A program made the translations under genes and the position numbers. DNA of 64,000 nucleotides from JAFAZJ01 sp964437145. GTDB taxonomy: Bacteria; Pseudomonadota; Alphaproteobacteria; Reyranellales; Reyranellaceae. Shown piece by piece: positions 45,559 to 54,235 of the stretch. The notes beneath the pieces are model-generated. The model was not told the origin of the DNA. It saw only the letters and a list, made by a program, of their open reading frames with translations, and did no database searches. The stretch covers positions 1-64,000 of the forward strand of contig CAYTFW010000009.1 of NCBI GenBank assembly GCA_964437145.1. Reading direction: 5' to 3'. Each line of letters starts with the position of its first letter. Position 1 is the stretch's first letter.

Positions 45559-46002
45559 ATGTCCCATCCGAAGATCGCCATCGTCGGGCCGCAAGCCGGC
45601 CAATCACTCAACGTGCTGGGCGCCCCCATGCTGGTGATGAGCGCCGGGACCGCCGGCCCGCTCTTCGTCGCCGACCACCCGCTGCCGGCGGGCTATGCCG
45701 TGCCGCCGCATGTCCATGACGGCGATGACGAAGCCTTCTTCGTCGTCGAAGGCGAGCTGACGCTCGACACCGATGACGGCACCCGTGTCGCCGCGACCGG
45801 CTCGTTCGTCCATCTGCCGGCCGGCGTGCGCCACGGCTTTCGCAATGAGACCGCCGGCGTCACCCGTCTGTTGGTGCTGGGCTCGTCCGTGTCGAAGTTG
45901 GCGCCCATGTTCCGGGATCTGGACCGCCTGACGGCGCGTGGCGGTTTCGGTCCGGCCGATGTCGGTGCGGCCTGCGCCGCGCACGGCGTCACGATCGGCT
46001 GA
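45559..46002 (+). CDS. Cupin-domain protein
   Basis: A 147-residue single cupin barrel with HVHDGDDEAFFVVEGEL (metal-binding motif 1) and LPAGVRHGFRNE (motif 2). The His/Glu residues for a metal are present. It may be a dioxygenase, isomerase or small-molecule binder. Divergent from LysR and probably under its control. Confidence 0.88.
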   Translation: MSHPKIAIVGPQAGQSLNVLGAPMLVMSAGTAGPLFVADHPLPAGYAVPPHVHDGDDEAFFVVEGELTLDTDDGTRVAATGSFVHLPAGVRHGFRNETAGVTRLLVLGSSVSKLAPMFRDLDRLTARGGFGPADVGAACAAHGVTIG

Positions 46003-46015
46003 CCGGGTCGCCCGG

Positions 46016-47434
46016 CTACACCGGCACCCTGATCCGCGCGCGCAGACCGCCCAGCGGCGAGTCCTCGAGATGGACGTCGCCGCCATGGCTGCGCGCCACG
46101 TCGCGCGCGATGGTCAGGCCCAGGCCGACGCCACCGGTGCGCGGGTTGCGCGAGCGGTCGAGCCGATGGAAGGGGCGGAACATCTCCTCGCGCCGCGCCG
46201 CCGGGATGCCCGGCCCGTCGTCGTCGACGATCACCTCGACCGCCGCCTTGCGGCGCGCGAAGGTCACCTCGACCCGCTTGCCATAGCGCTGGGCGTTGGA
46301 CACCAGGTTGCCGATGGCGCGCTTCATCGCCAGCGGCCGCACGATGGCGTGCGGCTCGCCCTCGATGCGCGTCGCGACACTGGCGCCGTCGCGGCGCGCG
46401 CCCTCGACGACGTCGGTGATGAGATGCGACAGGTCGGTGTCGACCGGCTGCTCGTCACCCTCGCCGCGGGCGAAGGCGAGGTAGCCTTCGACCATGCGCT
46501 CCATGTCGGCGACGTCGGCCTCCAGCTCGCGCTTCTCCGGCCCTTCGTCGAGCATGGCGAGGCTGAGCTTCATGCGTGTGAGCGGCGTGCGCAGATCGTG
46601 GCTGACGCCGGCCAGCATCTCGGTGCGTTGCTGGATCTGGCGACCCAGGCGCTCGCGCATGGTGAGGAAGGCGCTGGCGGTCTGGCGCGCCTCGATCGAA
46701 CCCTCGGGCCGGAAATCCGGCACGTCGCGGCCCTTGCCCAGCGCGTCGGCGATCATGCCGATCTTTCTGACCGGCCTGAGCTCGCGGCGCACGAAGAGGA
46801 TGGCCAGCCCGAACAGGATCAGGCTCATGCCGGCGATCAGCACCACGAACAGCCAGGAGGTGCGCGTCCACAAGCGCGAAAGCGGCGCCACCATGCGCAG
46901 CGTGCCGTCGGGCAGCTGCACGGCGATGATCACCTTCTTCTCCTGCGACTCGGCGTCGATGGCGTAGGGCCGCTGCAGGTAGAGATCGAGCATGCCGGCG
47001 AGCTCGCGCTGCATGATGCTGAGCACCGGCGGCCCGGGCCACGGCGCGATCTTCTCGCCTTTGGTGAAGGTCATCGGGCCGCGGAAGTCGATCTCGGCGC
47101 GCTCGAGCAGCCACTGGAAGCGCGCGTCGTCGGGGCCGAAGCGCTCGTGCGCGGCGATCACCAGGTTGATGTCGCCGACCAGCGAGCGCGCCATGCGCCT
47201 GGTCACGTTGTCCCAGAGGATGTCGTAGAACAACCAGGTGACGAAGATCTGCAGCACCAGCGCCGGCATCATGATGGCGAGCGTGGCGCGGCCGAACAGG
47301 GTGCGCGGCACCAAGGTGCCGACGGCCTGGCGCGGGCGCAGGTCGCGCAGATAGTGCAGCGCGCGCAAGAGCGCGTTGCGCAAGGTCGCGAGCGGCCGCA
47401 TGACACCGGCGCGACCGAGGTCGCCGATGCTCAT
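46016..47434 (-). CDS. Two-component sensor histidine kinase
   Basis: A 472-residue membrane kinase. Transmembrane segments lie at about 50-72 and 194-215 and flank a periplasmic region of 120 residues. HAMP follows, then HisKA with His279 (AGVSHDLRTPLTRMK), N-box NLVSNAQRYG, G1 DDDGPGIP and G2 GVGLGLTIA. It belongs to the EnvZ-like class that pairs with OmpR-type regulators. The partner lies upstream on the same strand past a palindromic repeat. The signal is unknown. A start at M12 is possible. Confidence 0.93.
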   Translation of the reverse strand: MSIGDLGRAGVMRPLATLRNALLRALHYLRDLRPRQAVGTLVPRTLFGRATLAIMMPALVLQIFVTWLFYDILWDNVTRRMARSLVGDINLVIAAHERFGPDDARFQWLLERAEIDFRGPMTFTKGEKIAPWPGPPVLSIMQRELAGMLDLYLQRPYAIDAESQEKKVIIAVQLPDGTLRMVAPLSRLWTRTSWLFVVLIAGMSLILFGLAILFVRRELRPVRKIGMIADALGKGRDVPDFRPEGSIEARQTASAFLTMRERLGRQIQQRTEMLAGVSHDLRTPLTRMKLSLAMLDEGPEKRELEADVADMERMVEGYLAFARGEGDEQPVDTDLSHLITDVVEGARRDGASVATRIEGEPHAIVRPLAMKRAIGNLVSNAQRYGKRVEVTFARRKAAVEVIVDDDGPGIPAARREEMFRPFHRLDRSRNPRTGGVGLGLTIARDVARSHGGDVHLEDSPLGGLRARIRVPV

Positions 47435-47447
47435 GAGTCAGCCTCAA

Positions 47448-47590
47448 CCCTCTCCCCGCATGCGGGGAGAGGGAGGGACCCATCGCGCGCAGCGCGATGG
47501 GAGGGTGAGGGGCTCGTGCGACGGCTGAGATCGCGACCAGATAAGTCACAGCCCCTCACCCCGACCCTCTCCCCGCAAGCGGGGAGAGGG
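47448..47590. repeat. Palindromic repeat, family B, copy 3
   Basis: Arms CCCTCTCCCCGCATGCGGGG and the complement with GGGAGGGTGAGGGGCTC inside. It lies between the response regulator and the histidine kinase genes and could modulate their relative expression. Confidence 0.85.
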
Positions 47591-47630
47591 AGGAATGGCA
47601 GAGCCGAACCCGCACGTGGCCGCACCTGCT

Positions 47631-48320
47631 TCATTCGCCCACCAGCCGGTAGCCCGCGCCGCGCGCCGTCAGCAGGTAGCGCGGGAAGCGGGGGTCGGGC
47701 TCGATCTTGCGCCGAAGCCGGGTGACATGCACGTCGATCGTGCGCGCGTTGACGTCGCCCCCCAGCTCGCGCGCCAGCGCCTCGCGGTCGACCGGATCGC
47801 CGTCGCGGGCGGCGAGCGCGCGCAGCAGCACGACCTCCGCCTCGGTCAGCCGGATACGCTCGCCGTTCTCGCGCAGCAGCTCGCCGCGGCCGAGGTCGAA
47901 GCGCATGCCGCCCAGTGTCACGGTCTCGACCGGCGGCGGCGTGCGCCGCTGCTCGGCGCGCCGCAGCAGGGCCTGAAGCCGCAGCACCAGCTCGCGCGGC
48001 TCGAACGGCTTGGCGAGGTAGTCGTCGGCGCCGCTCTCCAGGCCGGCGACGCGGTCGCGCGGCTCGTTCATCGCCGTCAGCATCAGGATCGGCATGGCGC
48101 GATCCTTGGCGCGCAGCGCGGTGGCGAACTCGACGCCGCTCTCGCCCGGCATCATCACGTCGAGCACCATCAGGTCGAACTGCATCGCCGTCATGCTCTG
48201 GCGCGCCTCGGCGGCGTCGCCGGCCAGCGTCACGCGAAAGCCGTTGCGCGACAGGTAGCCGCGCAGCAGCTCGCGCAAGCGCTGGTCGTCGTCGACGACC
48301 AGGATGTGGGGCTCGTCCAT
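47631..48320 (-). CDS. OmpR-family response regulator
   Basis: A 229-residue regulator. The receiver domain has the acidic pocket VVDDDQ, phospho-acceptor Asp54 (MVLDVMMPG) and LAKPF Lys. The C-terminal winged helix is DVNARTIDVHVTRLRRKI. Its start is five bases after the MarR gene stop. Partner kinase follows. Confidence 0.95.
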   Translation of the reverse strand: MDEPHILVVDDDQRLRELLRGYLSRNGFRVTLAGDAAEARQSMTAMQFDLMVLDVMMPGESGVEFATALRAKDRAMPILMLTAMNEPRDRVAGLESGADDYLAKPFEPRELVLRLQALLRRAEQRRTPPPVETVTLGGMRFDLGRGELLRENGERIRLTEAEVVLLRALAARDGDPVDREALARELGGDVNARTIDVHVTRLRRKIEPDPRFPRYLLTARGAGYRLVGE

Positions 48321-48325
48321 CGCGT

Positions 48326-48829
48326 TTAGCGGCGCACGCCGATGTGCCGCTCGATCTCCGGCCGCTGCTCGCGGTCGAGCATGCCCAGCATGACACGGCG
48401 GAAACCGGCCACGGCGTCGGCGCCGGCCTCGCCGAAGGCGCGCGCGAAGCGCGCCCGCTGGCGGCTGGTCAGCTCGCGCTCGAGTTCCTCGCCCTTGGTG
48501 GTCAGCGCCAGCAGGCGCTGGCGGCGGTCGTTACGCCCGGTGTCCTGCGAGACGTAGCCGCCGTCGATCAGCTCGCGCAGCACGCGCGAGAGCGATTGCT
48601 TGGTGATCTTCAGGATGCGCAGCAGGCCGCCGACGGTGATGCCGGGGTTGCGGCCGATGAAATAGATCGCGCGGTGATGGGCGCGGCCGAAGCCCACCGC
48701 CACCAGCATCTGGTCGGCCTCGCCGGTGAAATCGCGGTAGGCGAAGAACAAGAGCTCGATGCTCTGGCGCAGGTCGTCGTCGCGTACGAAGGGCGGGATG
48801 GAAATGGGCGCGGCGCGGGCGTCGGACAT
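48326..48829 (-). CDS. MarR-family transcriptional regulator
   Basis: A 167-residue winged-helix regulator (VGFGRAHHRAIYFIGRNPGI, LKITKQSLSRVLREL, NDRRQRLLALT). It is the first gene of a MarR-response regulator-kinase operon and is divergent from the aminotransferase. In alphaproteobacteria MarR-OmpR-HK-IlvE neighbourhoods are recurrent, so the linkage may be functional. Confidence 0.9.
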   Translation of the reverse strand: MSDARAAPISIPPFVRDDDLRQSIELLFFAYRDFTGEADQMLVAVGFGRAHHRAIYFIGRNPGITVGGLLRILKITKQSLSRVLRELIDGGYVSQDTGRNDRRQRLLALTTKGEELERELTSRQRARFARAFGEAGADAVAGFRRVMLGMLDREQRPEIERHIGVRR

Positions 48830-48945
48830 GCTTGATCTGATTGTTGAGCGGGATTGTGGCGATCCTAGGCGATAGGACCGATGCGGGAAAGGTTCGGAAC
48901 GGGATTTGTCATGATTGCTGTCAGGATGGATATGAGTCAGTTCTA

Positions 48946-48973
48946 TTGACATAGTCTGTATTACTGACATTAT
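48946..48973 (+). promoter_or_regulatory. Sigma-70-like promoter of the aminotransferase unit
   Basis: TTGACA at 48946-48951 and CATTAT at 48968-48973, 16 bases apart, about 65 bases before the aminotransferase ATG. The surrounding stretch (TGACATAGTCTGTATTAC) is unusually AT-rich and repeats TGACAT, suggesting a regulator site for the divergent MarR. Confidence 0.55.
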
Positions 48974-49039
48974 GGTGGAAAGTTGCCCCAGAGCGATTCC
49001 CAATGGAACGACCGGGACAATTCTGGAGGGAGAATTGTC

Positions 49040-49972
49040 ATGATCGAAACGATGGACGACCGCGACGGTTGGATCTGGCTGGACGGCCAGCTCGTGCCGT
49101 GGCGCGAGGCGCGCGCCCACGCGCTGACCCACGCGCTGCACTACGGCTCCTCGGTCTTCGAGGGCGAGCGCATCTATGGCGGCCGGGTCTTCCGGCTGGC
49201 GGCGCACAGCGCGCGCCTGCTGCGCTCGGCGCGGATGGTCGACCTGGTGATCCCCTGGACGCGCCGGCAGATCGACGCGGCGACGCGCGCGGTGGTCGCG
49301 GCCAATGGGCTCAGCGAAGGCTATGTCCGGCCGATCGCCTGGCGCGGCTCGGAGGCGCTGGGCGTCTCGGGGATCGGCACGGCGACGCATCTCGCCATCG
49401 CGCCCTGGGCGTGGCCGAACTATTTCAGCGGCGAGGCCAAGATGCGTGGCGTGCGCTTGCGCATGGCCCAGTTCCGCCGGCCAGCGCCGGAGAGTGCACC
49501 GGGCGAGAGCAAGTGCGGCGGCCTGTACGTGATCTGCACCCTGGAGAAAGACCGCGCCATCGCCGCCGGCTTCGACGACGCGCTGATGCTGGATTGGAAG
49601 GGCAGGGTGGCCGAGGCGACCGGCGCCAATGTCTTCCTGTCGATCGACGGCCGGATCGTCACGCCCCGGCCGGACAACTTCCTCGACGGCATCACGCGCC
49701 GCGCCGTGATCGGGCTCTGCCGCGCGCGCGGGCTGGAGGTCGAGGAGCGCGAGGTGCGGCCGGAAGACCTTGCGCGCGCCAGCGATGTGTTCCTCACCGG
49801 ATCGGCATCGGAGATCACGCCGGTGCGCGAGATCGAGGGCCGCCACTACCAGGTCGGCAAGCTGGCCAAGACGCTGATCGACGACTTCGCCGCCCTGGTG
49901 TTGCGCGAAAACGCCGAGGGCTTCGGCGAGAACGACCACCTCGTCGACGAGCCCACGGAGCGCGCGGCATGA
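49040..49972 (+). CDS. ilvE: Branched-chain amino acid aminotransferase (class IV)
   Basis: A 310-residue fold-type IV PLP enzyme. The segments HALHYGSSVFEGER (substrate side), ESKCGGLYV with the presumed PLP lysine, and AEATGANVFL are in their usual order. It catalyses reversible transamination of Leu/Ile/Val. GGAGGGA precedes ATG 49040. Sequence details allow a D-amino-acid aminotransferase, but IlvE is more likely. The stop overlaps the next gene by four bases. Confidence 0.88.
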   Translation: MIETMDDRDGWIWLDGQLVPWREARAHALTHALHYGSSVFEGERIYGGRVFRLAAHSARLLRSARMVDLVIPWTRRQIDAATRAVVAANGLSEGYVRPIAWRGSEALGVSGIGTATHLAIAPWAWPNYFSGEAKMRGVRLRMAQFRRPAPESAPGESKCGGLYVICTLEKDRAIAAGFDDALMLDWKGRVAEATGANVFLSIDGRIVTPRPDNFLDGITRRAVIGLCRARGLEVEEREVRPEDLARASDVFLTGSASEITPVREIEGRHYQVGKLAKTLIDDFAALVLRENAEGFGENDHLVDEPTERAA

Positions 49973-50328
49973 TCCCCGCGCGCGTTCTGGCGTGGCGTGA
50001 AGCGTGGCACAGCGGCGACGCCGAACGCGTCGCCGCGCTCTACGCCCAAGACGGCACGCATGACAGCGCCAAGGTCGCCGCCGCGATGCCCGAGCTGGGC
50101 GGCCGCACCGCGCTCGGCGGCCGCGACGAGGTCCGCGCCTACGCCACCAAGGCCTTCAAGCGCGTGCACTGGCTGCGCTTCGAATTCCTCAACGTCGTTG
50201 AGAGCGAGTCGCTATCGGCGATGGAGTACCTGCGCACGTCAGGCATCGATCCCACGCCGCATCGCGTGGTCGAAATCCTCGAATGGGACGGCGATCTCTT
50301 GAAGGCGGTGCGGGTCTATCACCCCTGA
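49969..50328 (+). CDS. NTF2-like / SnoaL-like small protein
   Basis: A 119-residue alpha+beta cone protein (ARVLAWREAWHSGDAERVAALYAQDGTHDS). It starts in an ATGA overlap with ilvE, implying coupling. These folds serve as isomerases, dehydratases or binding modules; no catalytic residue can be named. Confidence 0.8.
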   Translation: MIPARVLAWREAWHSGDAERVAALYAQDGTHDSAKVAAAMPELGGRTALGGRDEVRAYATKAFKRVHWLRFEFLNVVESESLSAMEYLRTSGIDPTPHRVVEILEWDGDLLKAVRVYHP

Positions 50329-50333
50329 GCGCG

Positions 50334-50801
50334 TCAGCGCTCCCACTTCCGCGCCGCCTGGTCGTCGCCTTCGTGGGCACCGACCCATTGCTCGCCCTTG
50401 GGCGTGTCCTCGACCTTCCAGAACGGCGCCTTGGTCTTGAGCCAGTCGATCAGGAAGTGGCAGGCCTCGAAGGCGGCCTCGCGGTGCGGCGAGGCGACGG
50501 CGACCAGCACGATGCGATCGCCGGGCTCGAGGCGGCCGTAGCGGTGGATGATCAGCGTGGCTTCGAGCGGCCAGCGCCTGTTGGCCTCGGCCTCGATCTC
50601 CTCGAGCGCCGTCTCGGTCATGCCGGGGTAGTGCTCGAGCGTCATCGCGCTCACGGCCTCGCGGTGATAGCCCTCGCGCACGTGCAGGTCGCGCACCAGG
50701 CCGACGAAGCTGGTGATGGCGCCGACGCGCTTGTTACCGGCCGCCAGCGCCGCGAGCTCGGCACCGACGTCGAAGTCCTCGCGCTGGACACGCACGCTCA
50801 T
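50334..50801 (-). CDS. moaE: Molybdopterin synthase catalytic subunit
   Basis: A 155-residue MoaE. Conserved sequence includes GAITSFVGLVRD, LEHYPGM, HRYGRLEPGD and the catalytic region CHFLIDWLKTKAPFWKVE with its lysines. It adds sulfur carried by MoaD to precursor Z. ATG 50801 gives the family start. MoaD follows upstream on the same strand behind a palindromic repeat. Confidence 0.95.
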   Translation of the reverse strand: MSVRVQREDFDVGAELAALAAGNKRVGAITSFVGLVRDLHVREGYHREAVSAMTLEHYPGMTETALEEIEAEANRRWPLEATLIIHRYGRLEPGDRIVLVAVASPHREAAFEACHFLIDWLKTKAPFWKVEDTPKGEQWVGAHEGDDQAARKWER

Positions 50802-50824
50802 GACGGGGCCACGAAAGTGAGACT

Positions 50825-50888
50825 GTCGTCCCGAGCGCAGCGAGGGACCCAGGAACTTGCCTGGATCCCTCGCTGCGCTCGGGACGAC
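50825..50888. repeat. Palindromic repeat, family A, copy 3
   Basis: GTCGTCCCGAGCGCAGCGAG and its complement enclose a short centre. It fills the moaD-moaE gap. Confidence 0.85.
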
Positions 50889-50916
50889 AGAAGGGGATTG
50901 CCACAGCATGTCACGG

Positions 50917-51168
50917 CTAGCCACCCGTGAACGGCGGGAAGAACGCGACCTCGCTGGCGCCGGCGATCGGCGTGGCGAAGGTCGCGACCTTCTTGTCGAT
51001 CGCCGCGCCGAAGATCTTGGCTTCGGAGAACGCGTCGGCGTGCCGCGCGCTGCGCGCCGAGAGCCAGGTCACCAGGTCCTGCACGGTGGCGATCTCCGGC
51101 GGCGGCGTGACGTCCTCCTCGGATGTGCCGACCTTCTGCCGCAGCCAGGCGAAGTATTTCACTTTCAT
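50917..51168 (-). CDS. moaD: Molybdopterin synthase sulfur carrier
   Basis: An 83-residue ubiquitin-like protein ending in PPFTGG, the C-terminal Gly-Gly that becomes the thiocarboxylate. MKVKYFAWLRQKVG is the typical start. The ATG overlaps the pgsA stop by four bases; moaE follows. Confidence 0.94.
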   Translation of the reverse strand: MKVKYFAWLRQKVGTSEEDVTPPPEIATVQDLVTWLSARSARHADAFSEAKIFGAAIDKKVATFATPIAGASEVAFFPPFTGG

Positions 51169-51782
51169 GGCACGCTCACGCTGCCGACCTTGGGTTTGGC
51201 CTCGCGCGGCGGCGGTGGCTCGGTCTCGGTCATGTGGGCGAGCGCCGAGCGCAGATAGTCGTAGCCGGTGATCAAGGTCAGGCCGGCGGCCGCCCACAGC
51301 AGCACCAGACCGGCGGTCATCGTCCAGGATGGGCCGGCATCGCCGACCAGCAGCACGGTCAGCGCCACCATCTGGATGGCGGTCTTCCATTTCGCCAGCT
51401 TGCTCACGGGCATGCCGATGCGCAGCTCGGCGAGGAACTCGCGCAGGCCGGAGACCAGCACCTCGCGGCAGAGGATGATCAGCGCCGCCAGGATGTGCAC
51501 GCCGCGCAGGGTGCCGAAGCCGCACAGCATCATCAGCACGGCGGCGACCAGCAGCTTGTCGGCGATCGGATCGAGGAAGCGGCCGAGCTTGGAGATCTGC
51601 CGCCAGCGCCGCGCCAGCCAGCCATCGAAATAGTCGGTGATGCTGGCCGCCGCGAAGAGGATGGCGGCCGCCCAGCGCGCGCCATCGTGGCCCATCCAGC
51701 TGTCGAGCCAGAAGCAGGCGATGACCACCGGGATCGCGGCGATGCGCGACAGCGTCAGAACGTTGGGCAGGTTGAACGGCAT
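51165..51782 (-). CDS. pgsA: CDP-diacylglycerol-glycerol-3-phosphate 3-phosphatidyltransferase
   Basis: A 205-residue polytopic membrane enzyme that makes phosphatidylglycerol phosphate. The CDP-alcohol transferase motif is complete: DYFDGWLARRW ... GRFLDPIADK. It lies between uvrC and moaD on one transcript, an order common in alphaproteobacteria. Confidence 0.95.
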   Translation of the reverse strand: MPFNLPNVLTLSRIAAIPVVIACFWLDSWMGHDGARWAAAILFAAASITDYFDGWLARRWRQISKLGRFLDPIADKLLVAAVLMMLCGFGTLRGVHILAALIILCREVLVSGLREFLAELRIGMPVSKLAKWKTAIQMVALTVLLVGDAGPSWTMTAGLVLLWAAAGLTLITGYDYLRSALAHMTETEPPPPREAKPKVGSVSVP

Positions 51783-51802
51783 GGTACGTACCGAAGGCGA
51801 CT

Positions 51803-53851
51803 CTATCCGCCGCTCCTGAAATGATCATGGACTTTCTTGGCGATCGTCTTGGAAACGCCCGGGGCGGCTTCGAGATCGCCCAGCGACGCCGCGGCCACGG
51901 CGCGCGCCGAGCCGAAATGATGGAGCAACGCGCGCTTGCGCGCCGCGCCGATGCCGGCGATCTCGTCGAGCGCCGACTTCGTCAGGCCAGCCGAACGCCG
52001 CGCGCGATGCGTGCCGATGGCGAAGCGATGCGCCTCGTCGCGCAGGCGCTGCAGGAAATACAGCACCGGGTCGCGCGGCTGCAACGAGAACGGCGGCTTG
52101 TCGGGCTGGAAGAAGCGCTCGCGCCCGGCGTCACGATCCGGCCCCTTGGCGATCGACACCAGTGACACATCTGTGACACCCAGCTCGGCGAATACCGCCT
52201 GCGCCTGGGTGAGCTGGCCGGCGCCACCGTCGATGATCACCAGGTCGGGCCAATTGCCGCCCTCGCGATCGGGGTCTTCCTTCAGCGCGCGCTGGAAGCG
52301 CCGTGTCAGCACCTCGCGCATCATGCCGTAATCGTCGCCGGCGCTGATCGCGCCATCAGTCGGTCCGCCGGCCTCGTTGGCGGCGTCCTGTTGCGACGGC
52401 GCCAGCGCCGTGCGGATGTTGAACTTGCGATAGGCGTTCTTGGTGAAGCCCTCCGGTCCGGCGACGATCATGGCGCCGATCGCGTCGCTGCCCTGGATGT
52501 GGCTGTTGTCGTAGACCTCGATGCGCGCCGGCGGCGCCTCGAGCCCGAAGATTCGCGCCACGCCGTCGAGCAGCTTGCGCTGCGAGCTGCCCTCGGCCAG
52601 GCGGCGGCCCAGCGCCTCGCGCGCGTTGGTCAGCGCGTGGTCCATCAGCTCGCGGCGCGTACCACGCTTGGGGCAAATGATCTCGACCTTGCGCTCGCCC
52701 GCGGCCATCGACAGCGCGCCAGCGAGCAGCTCGGCCTCGGGCAGTTCGTGGCTGACCAGGATCTCAGCGGGCGGCGGGCGGCCGTCGTAGAACTGACCGA
52801 TGAAGCTCTCCAGCACCTCAGGCACCGAAAGCTCGCGGCCATGCGTCGGGAAGTAGGCGCGGTTGCCGAGGTTCTGGCTGGCGCGCACGAAGAACACCTG
52901 CACGCCGATCTGGCCTTCCTGCTCGTAGGCGGCGAAGGCATCGGCCTCGTCGATGCCCGTCATCTCGATGGTCTGGTGCGCCTGGATCGCGGTCAGCGCG
53001 CGGATGCGGTCGCGGAACACCGCGGCCTTCTCGAAGTCGAGCGCCGTCGCGGCCTCTTCCATGCGCCGCGACAGGGTCTCCTGCACTTGGCGCGTACGGC
53101 CCGACAGGAAGTCGCGAACCTCGCCGACCAAGGTCTCGTACTCCTCCGGCGTCACACGCCCGACGCAGGGCGCGACGCAGCGCTTGATCTGATGCTGCAG
53201 GCAGGGCCGCGTGCGGGAGGAGAAGATCGAGTCCGAGCAGGAGCGCAGCGGGAAAGCGCGCTGCAGCGTGTAGAGCGTGTGCGTCACCGCGCCGGCCGAG
53301 GCGAAGGGGCCGAAATACTCGTCGTGCTGGTTGCGCGCGCCCCTATGCTTGGCGAGCTGCGGCCAGGCGTGATCGCGGCGGATGACGATGTAGGGGAACG
53401 ACTTGTCGTCGCGCAGCAGCACGTTGAAGCGCGGCCGGAAGCGCTTGATCAGGTTGTTCTCGAGCAGCAGCGCCTCGGCCTCGCTGCCGGTGACGACGAA
53501 CTCCATCGTCGCCGTCGAGGACACCATGCGCATCAGGCGCGTCGAGAGCCGCGTCGGCTGAGTGTAGCTGGCGACGCGGCTCTTCAGCGAGCGCGCCTTG
53601 CCGACATAGAGCACCTCGCCCTTGCGATCGACCATGCGGTAGACGCCGGGCTTGCGCTGCAGGGTCTTCACATAGCCGGCGATGATCGCCGTGCCGGCCG
53701 CCAGCGAGCCCTCGGGCGGCGCGGCCGTCTCGAGCTCGGTCTCGACCGGGTCTTCCGAGGCGACCTCGACGACCACGTCGGCCGGTGTCGCGACCGCCGA
53801 CGGATCGTCGGGGCCGGTCTGTGGCGGAAATGCGGCGAGCGGGTCGGGCAT
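51803..53851 (-). CDS. uvrC: UvrABC excinuclease subunit C
   Basis: A 682-residue nuclease of nucleotide excision repair. It has a GIY-YIG nuclease (GVYRMVDRKGEVLYVGKARSLK, about residues 67-145), a UVR motif (about 260-295), an RNase H-like second nuclease (VYDNSHIQGSDAIGAMI ... LVIIDGGAGQL) and C-terminal HhH domains. Compared with typical UvrC the N-terminus is extended by some 55 acidic, low-complexity residues. The start could therefore be internal. Confidence 0.96.
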   Translation of the reverse strand: MPDPLAAFPPQTGPDDPSAVATPADVVVEVASEDPVETELETAAPPEGSLAAGTAIIAGYVKTLQRKPGVYRMVDRKGEVLYVGKARSLKSRVASYTQPTRLSTRLMRMVSSTATMEFVVTGSEAEALLLENNLIKRFRPRFNVLLRDDKSFPYIVIRRDHAWPQLAKHRGARNQHDEYFGPFASAGAVTHTLYTLQRAFPLRSCSDSIFSSRTRPCLQHQIKRCVAPCVGRVTPEEYETLVGEVRDFLSGRTRQVQETLSRRMEEAATALDFEKAAVFRDRIRALTAIQAHQTIEMTGIDEADAFAAYEQEGQIGVQVFFVRASQNLGNRAYFPTHGRELSVPEVLESFIGQFYDGRPPPAEILVSHELPEAELLAGALSMAAGERKVEIICPKRGTRRELMDHALTNAREALGRRLAEGSSQRKLLDGVARIFGLEAPPARIEVYDNSHIQGSDAIGAMIVAGPEGFTKNAYRKFNIRTALAPSQQDAANEAGGPTDGAISAGDDYGMMREVLTRRFQRALKEDPDREGGNWPDLVIIDGGAGQLTQAQAVFAELGVTDVSLVSIAKGPDRDAGRERFFQPDKPPFSLQPRDPVLYFLQRLRDEAHRFAIGTHRARRSAGLTKSALDEIAGIGAARKRALLHHFGSARAVAAASLGDLEAAPGVSKTIAKKVHDHFRSGG

Positions 53852-54235
53852 GGGGGCGAACGAAACCGGGGTGCCTGATGGGTATATTGGCGATGCGGCC
53901 CCGGTAAACTACCGCTCCGGCGTGAAGGCGGGCGCCGCCAGATCTGTGGAAAAGCCTGTTGGTTGTTTTGACGACCCAATTGCGACGCGACGAACACTGT
54001 CATCACTCGGACTGTCGGAGCAAGATCAACATGGCTCGGGAGATTTGTTTTAATATATTGATTTGCAAAGACAATTATTACTTCATTGCTCATCCCTGAA
54101 ATGGACTATTCGCAATCGATCGAAGAAATGCCCATCGATGGGACGCTGTCGATAGGCTGTGTATGACCGTGATCTGACATGAGGTCACGCATCCTTGAGA
54201 GGCACCGGGAGCCGGCTTCCGCGATGATGGTCGGG
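53852..54235. other. Intergenic region between divergent uvrC and the DsbD-like gene
   Basis: About 380 bases. 54035-54100 is markedly AT-rich (TTTTAATATATTGATT) inside GC-rich DNA and may hold promoters for both directions. I see no credible gene here. Confidence 0.5.

Noticed and set aside
53668..54093. 141-codon minus-strand frame across the uvrC start with an AT-rich beginning
   Set aside because: Most of it is an out-of-frame shadow of uvrC, and its first part has no ribosome-binding site or motif.
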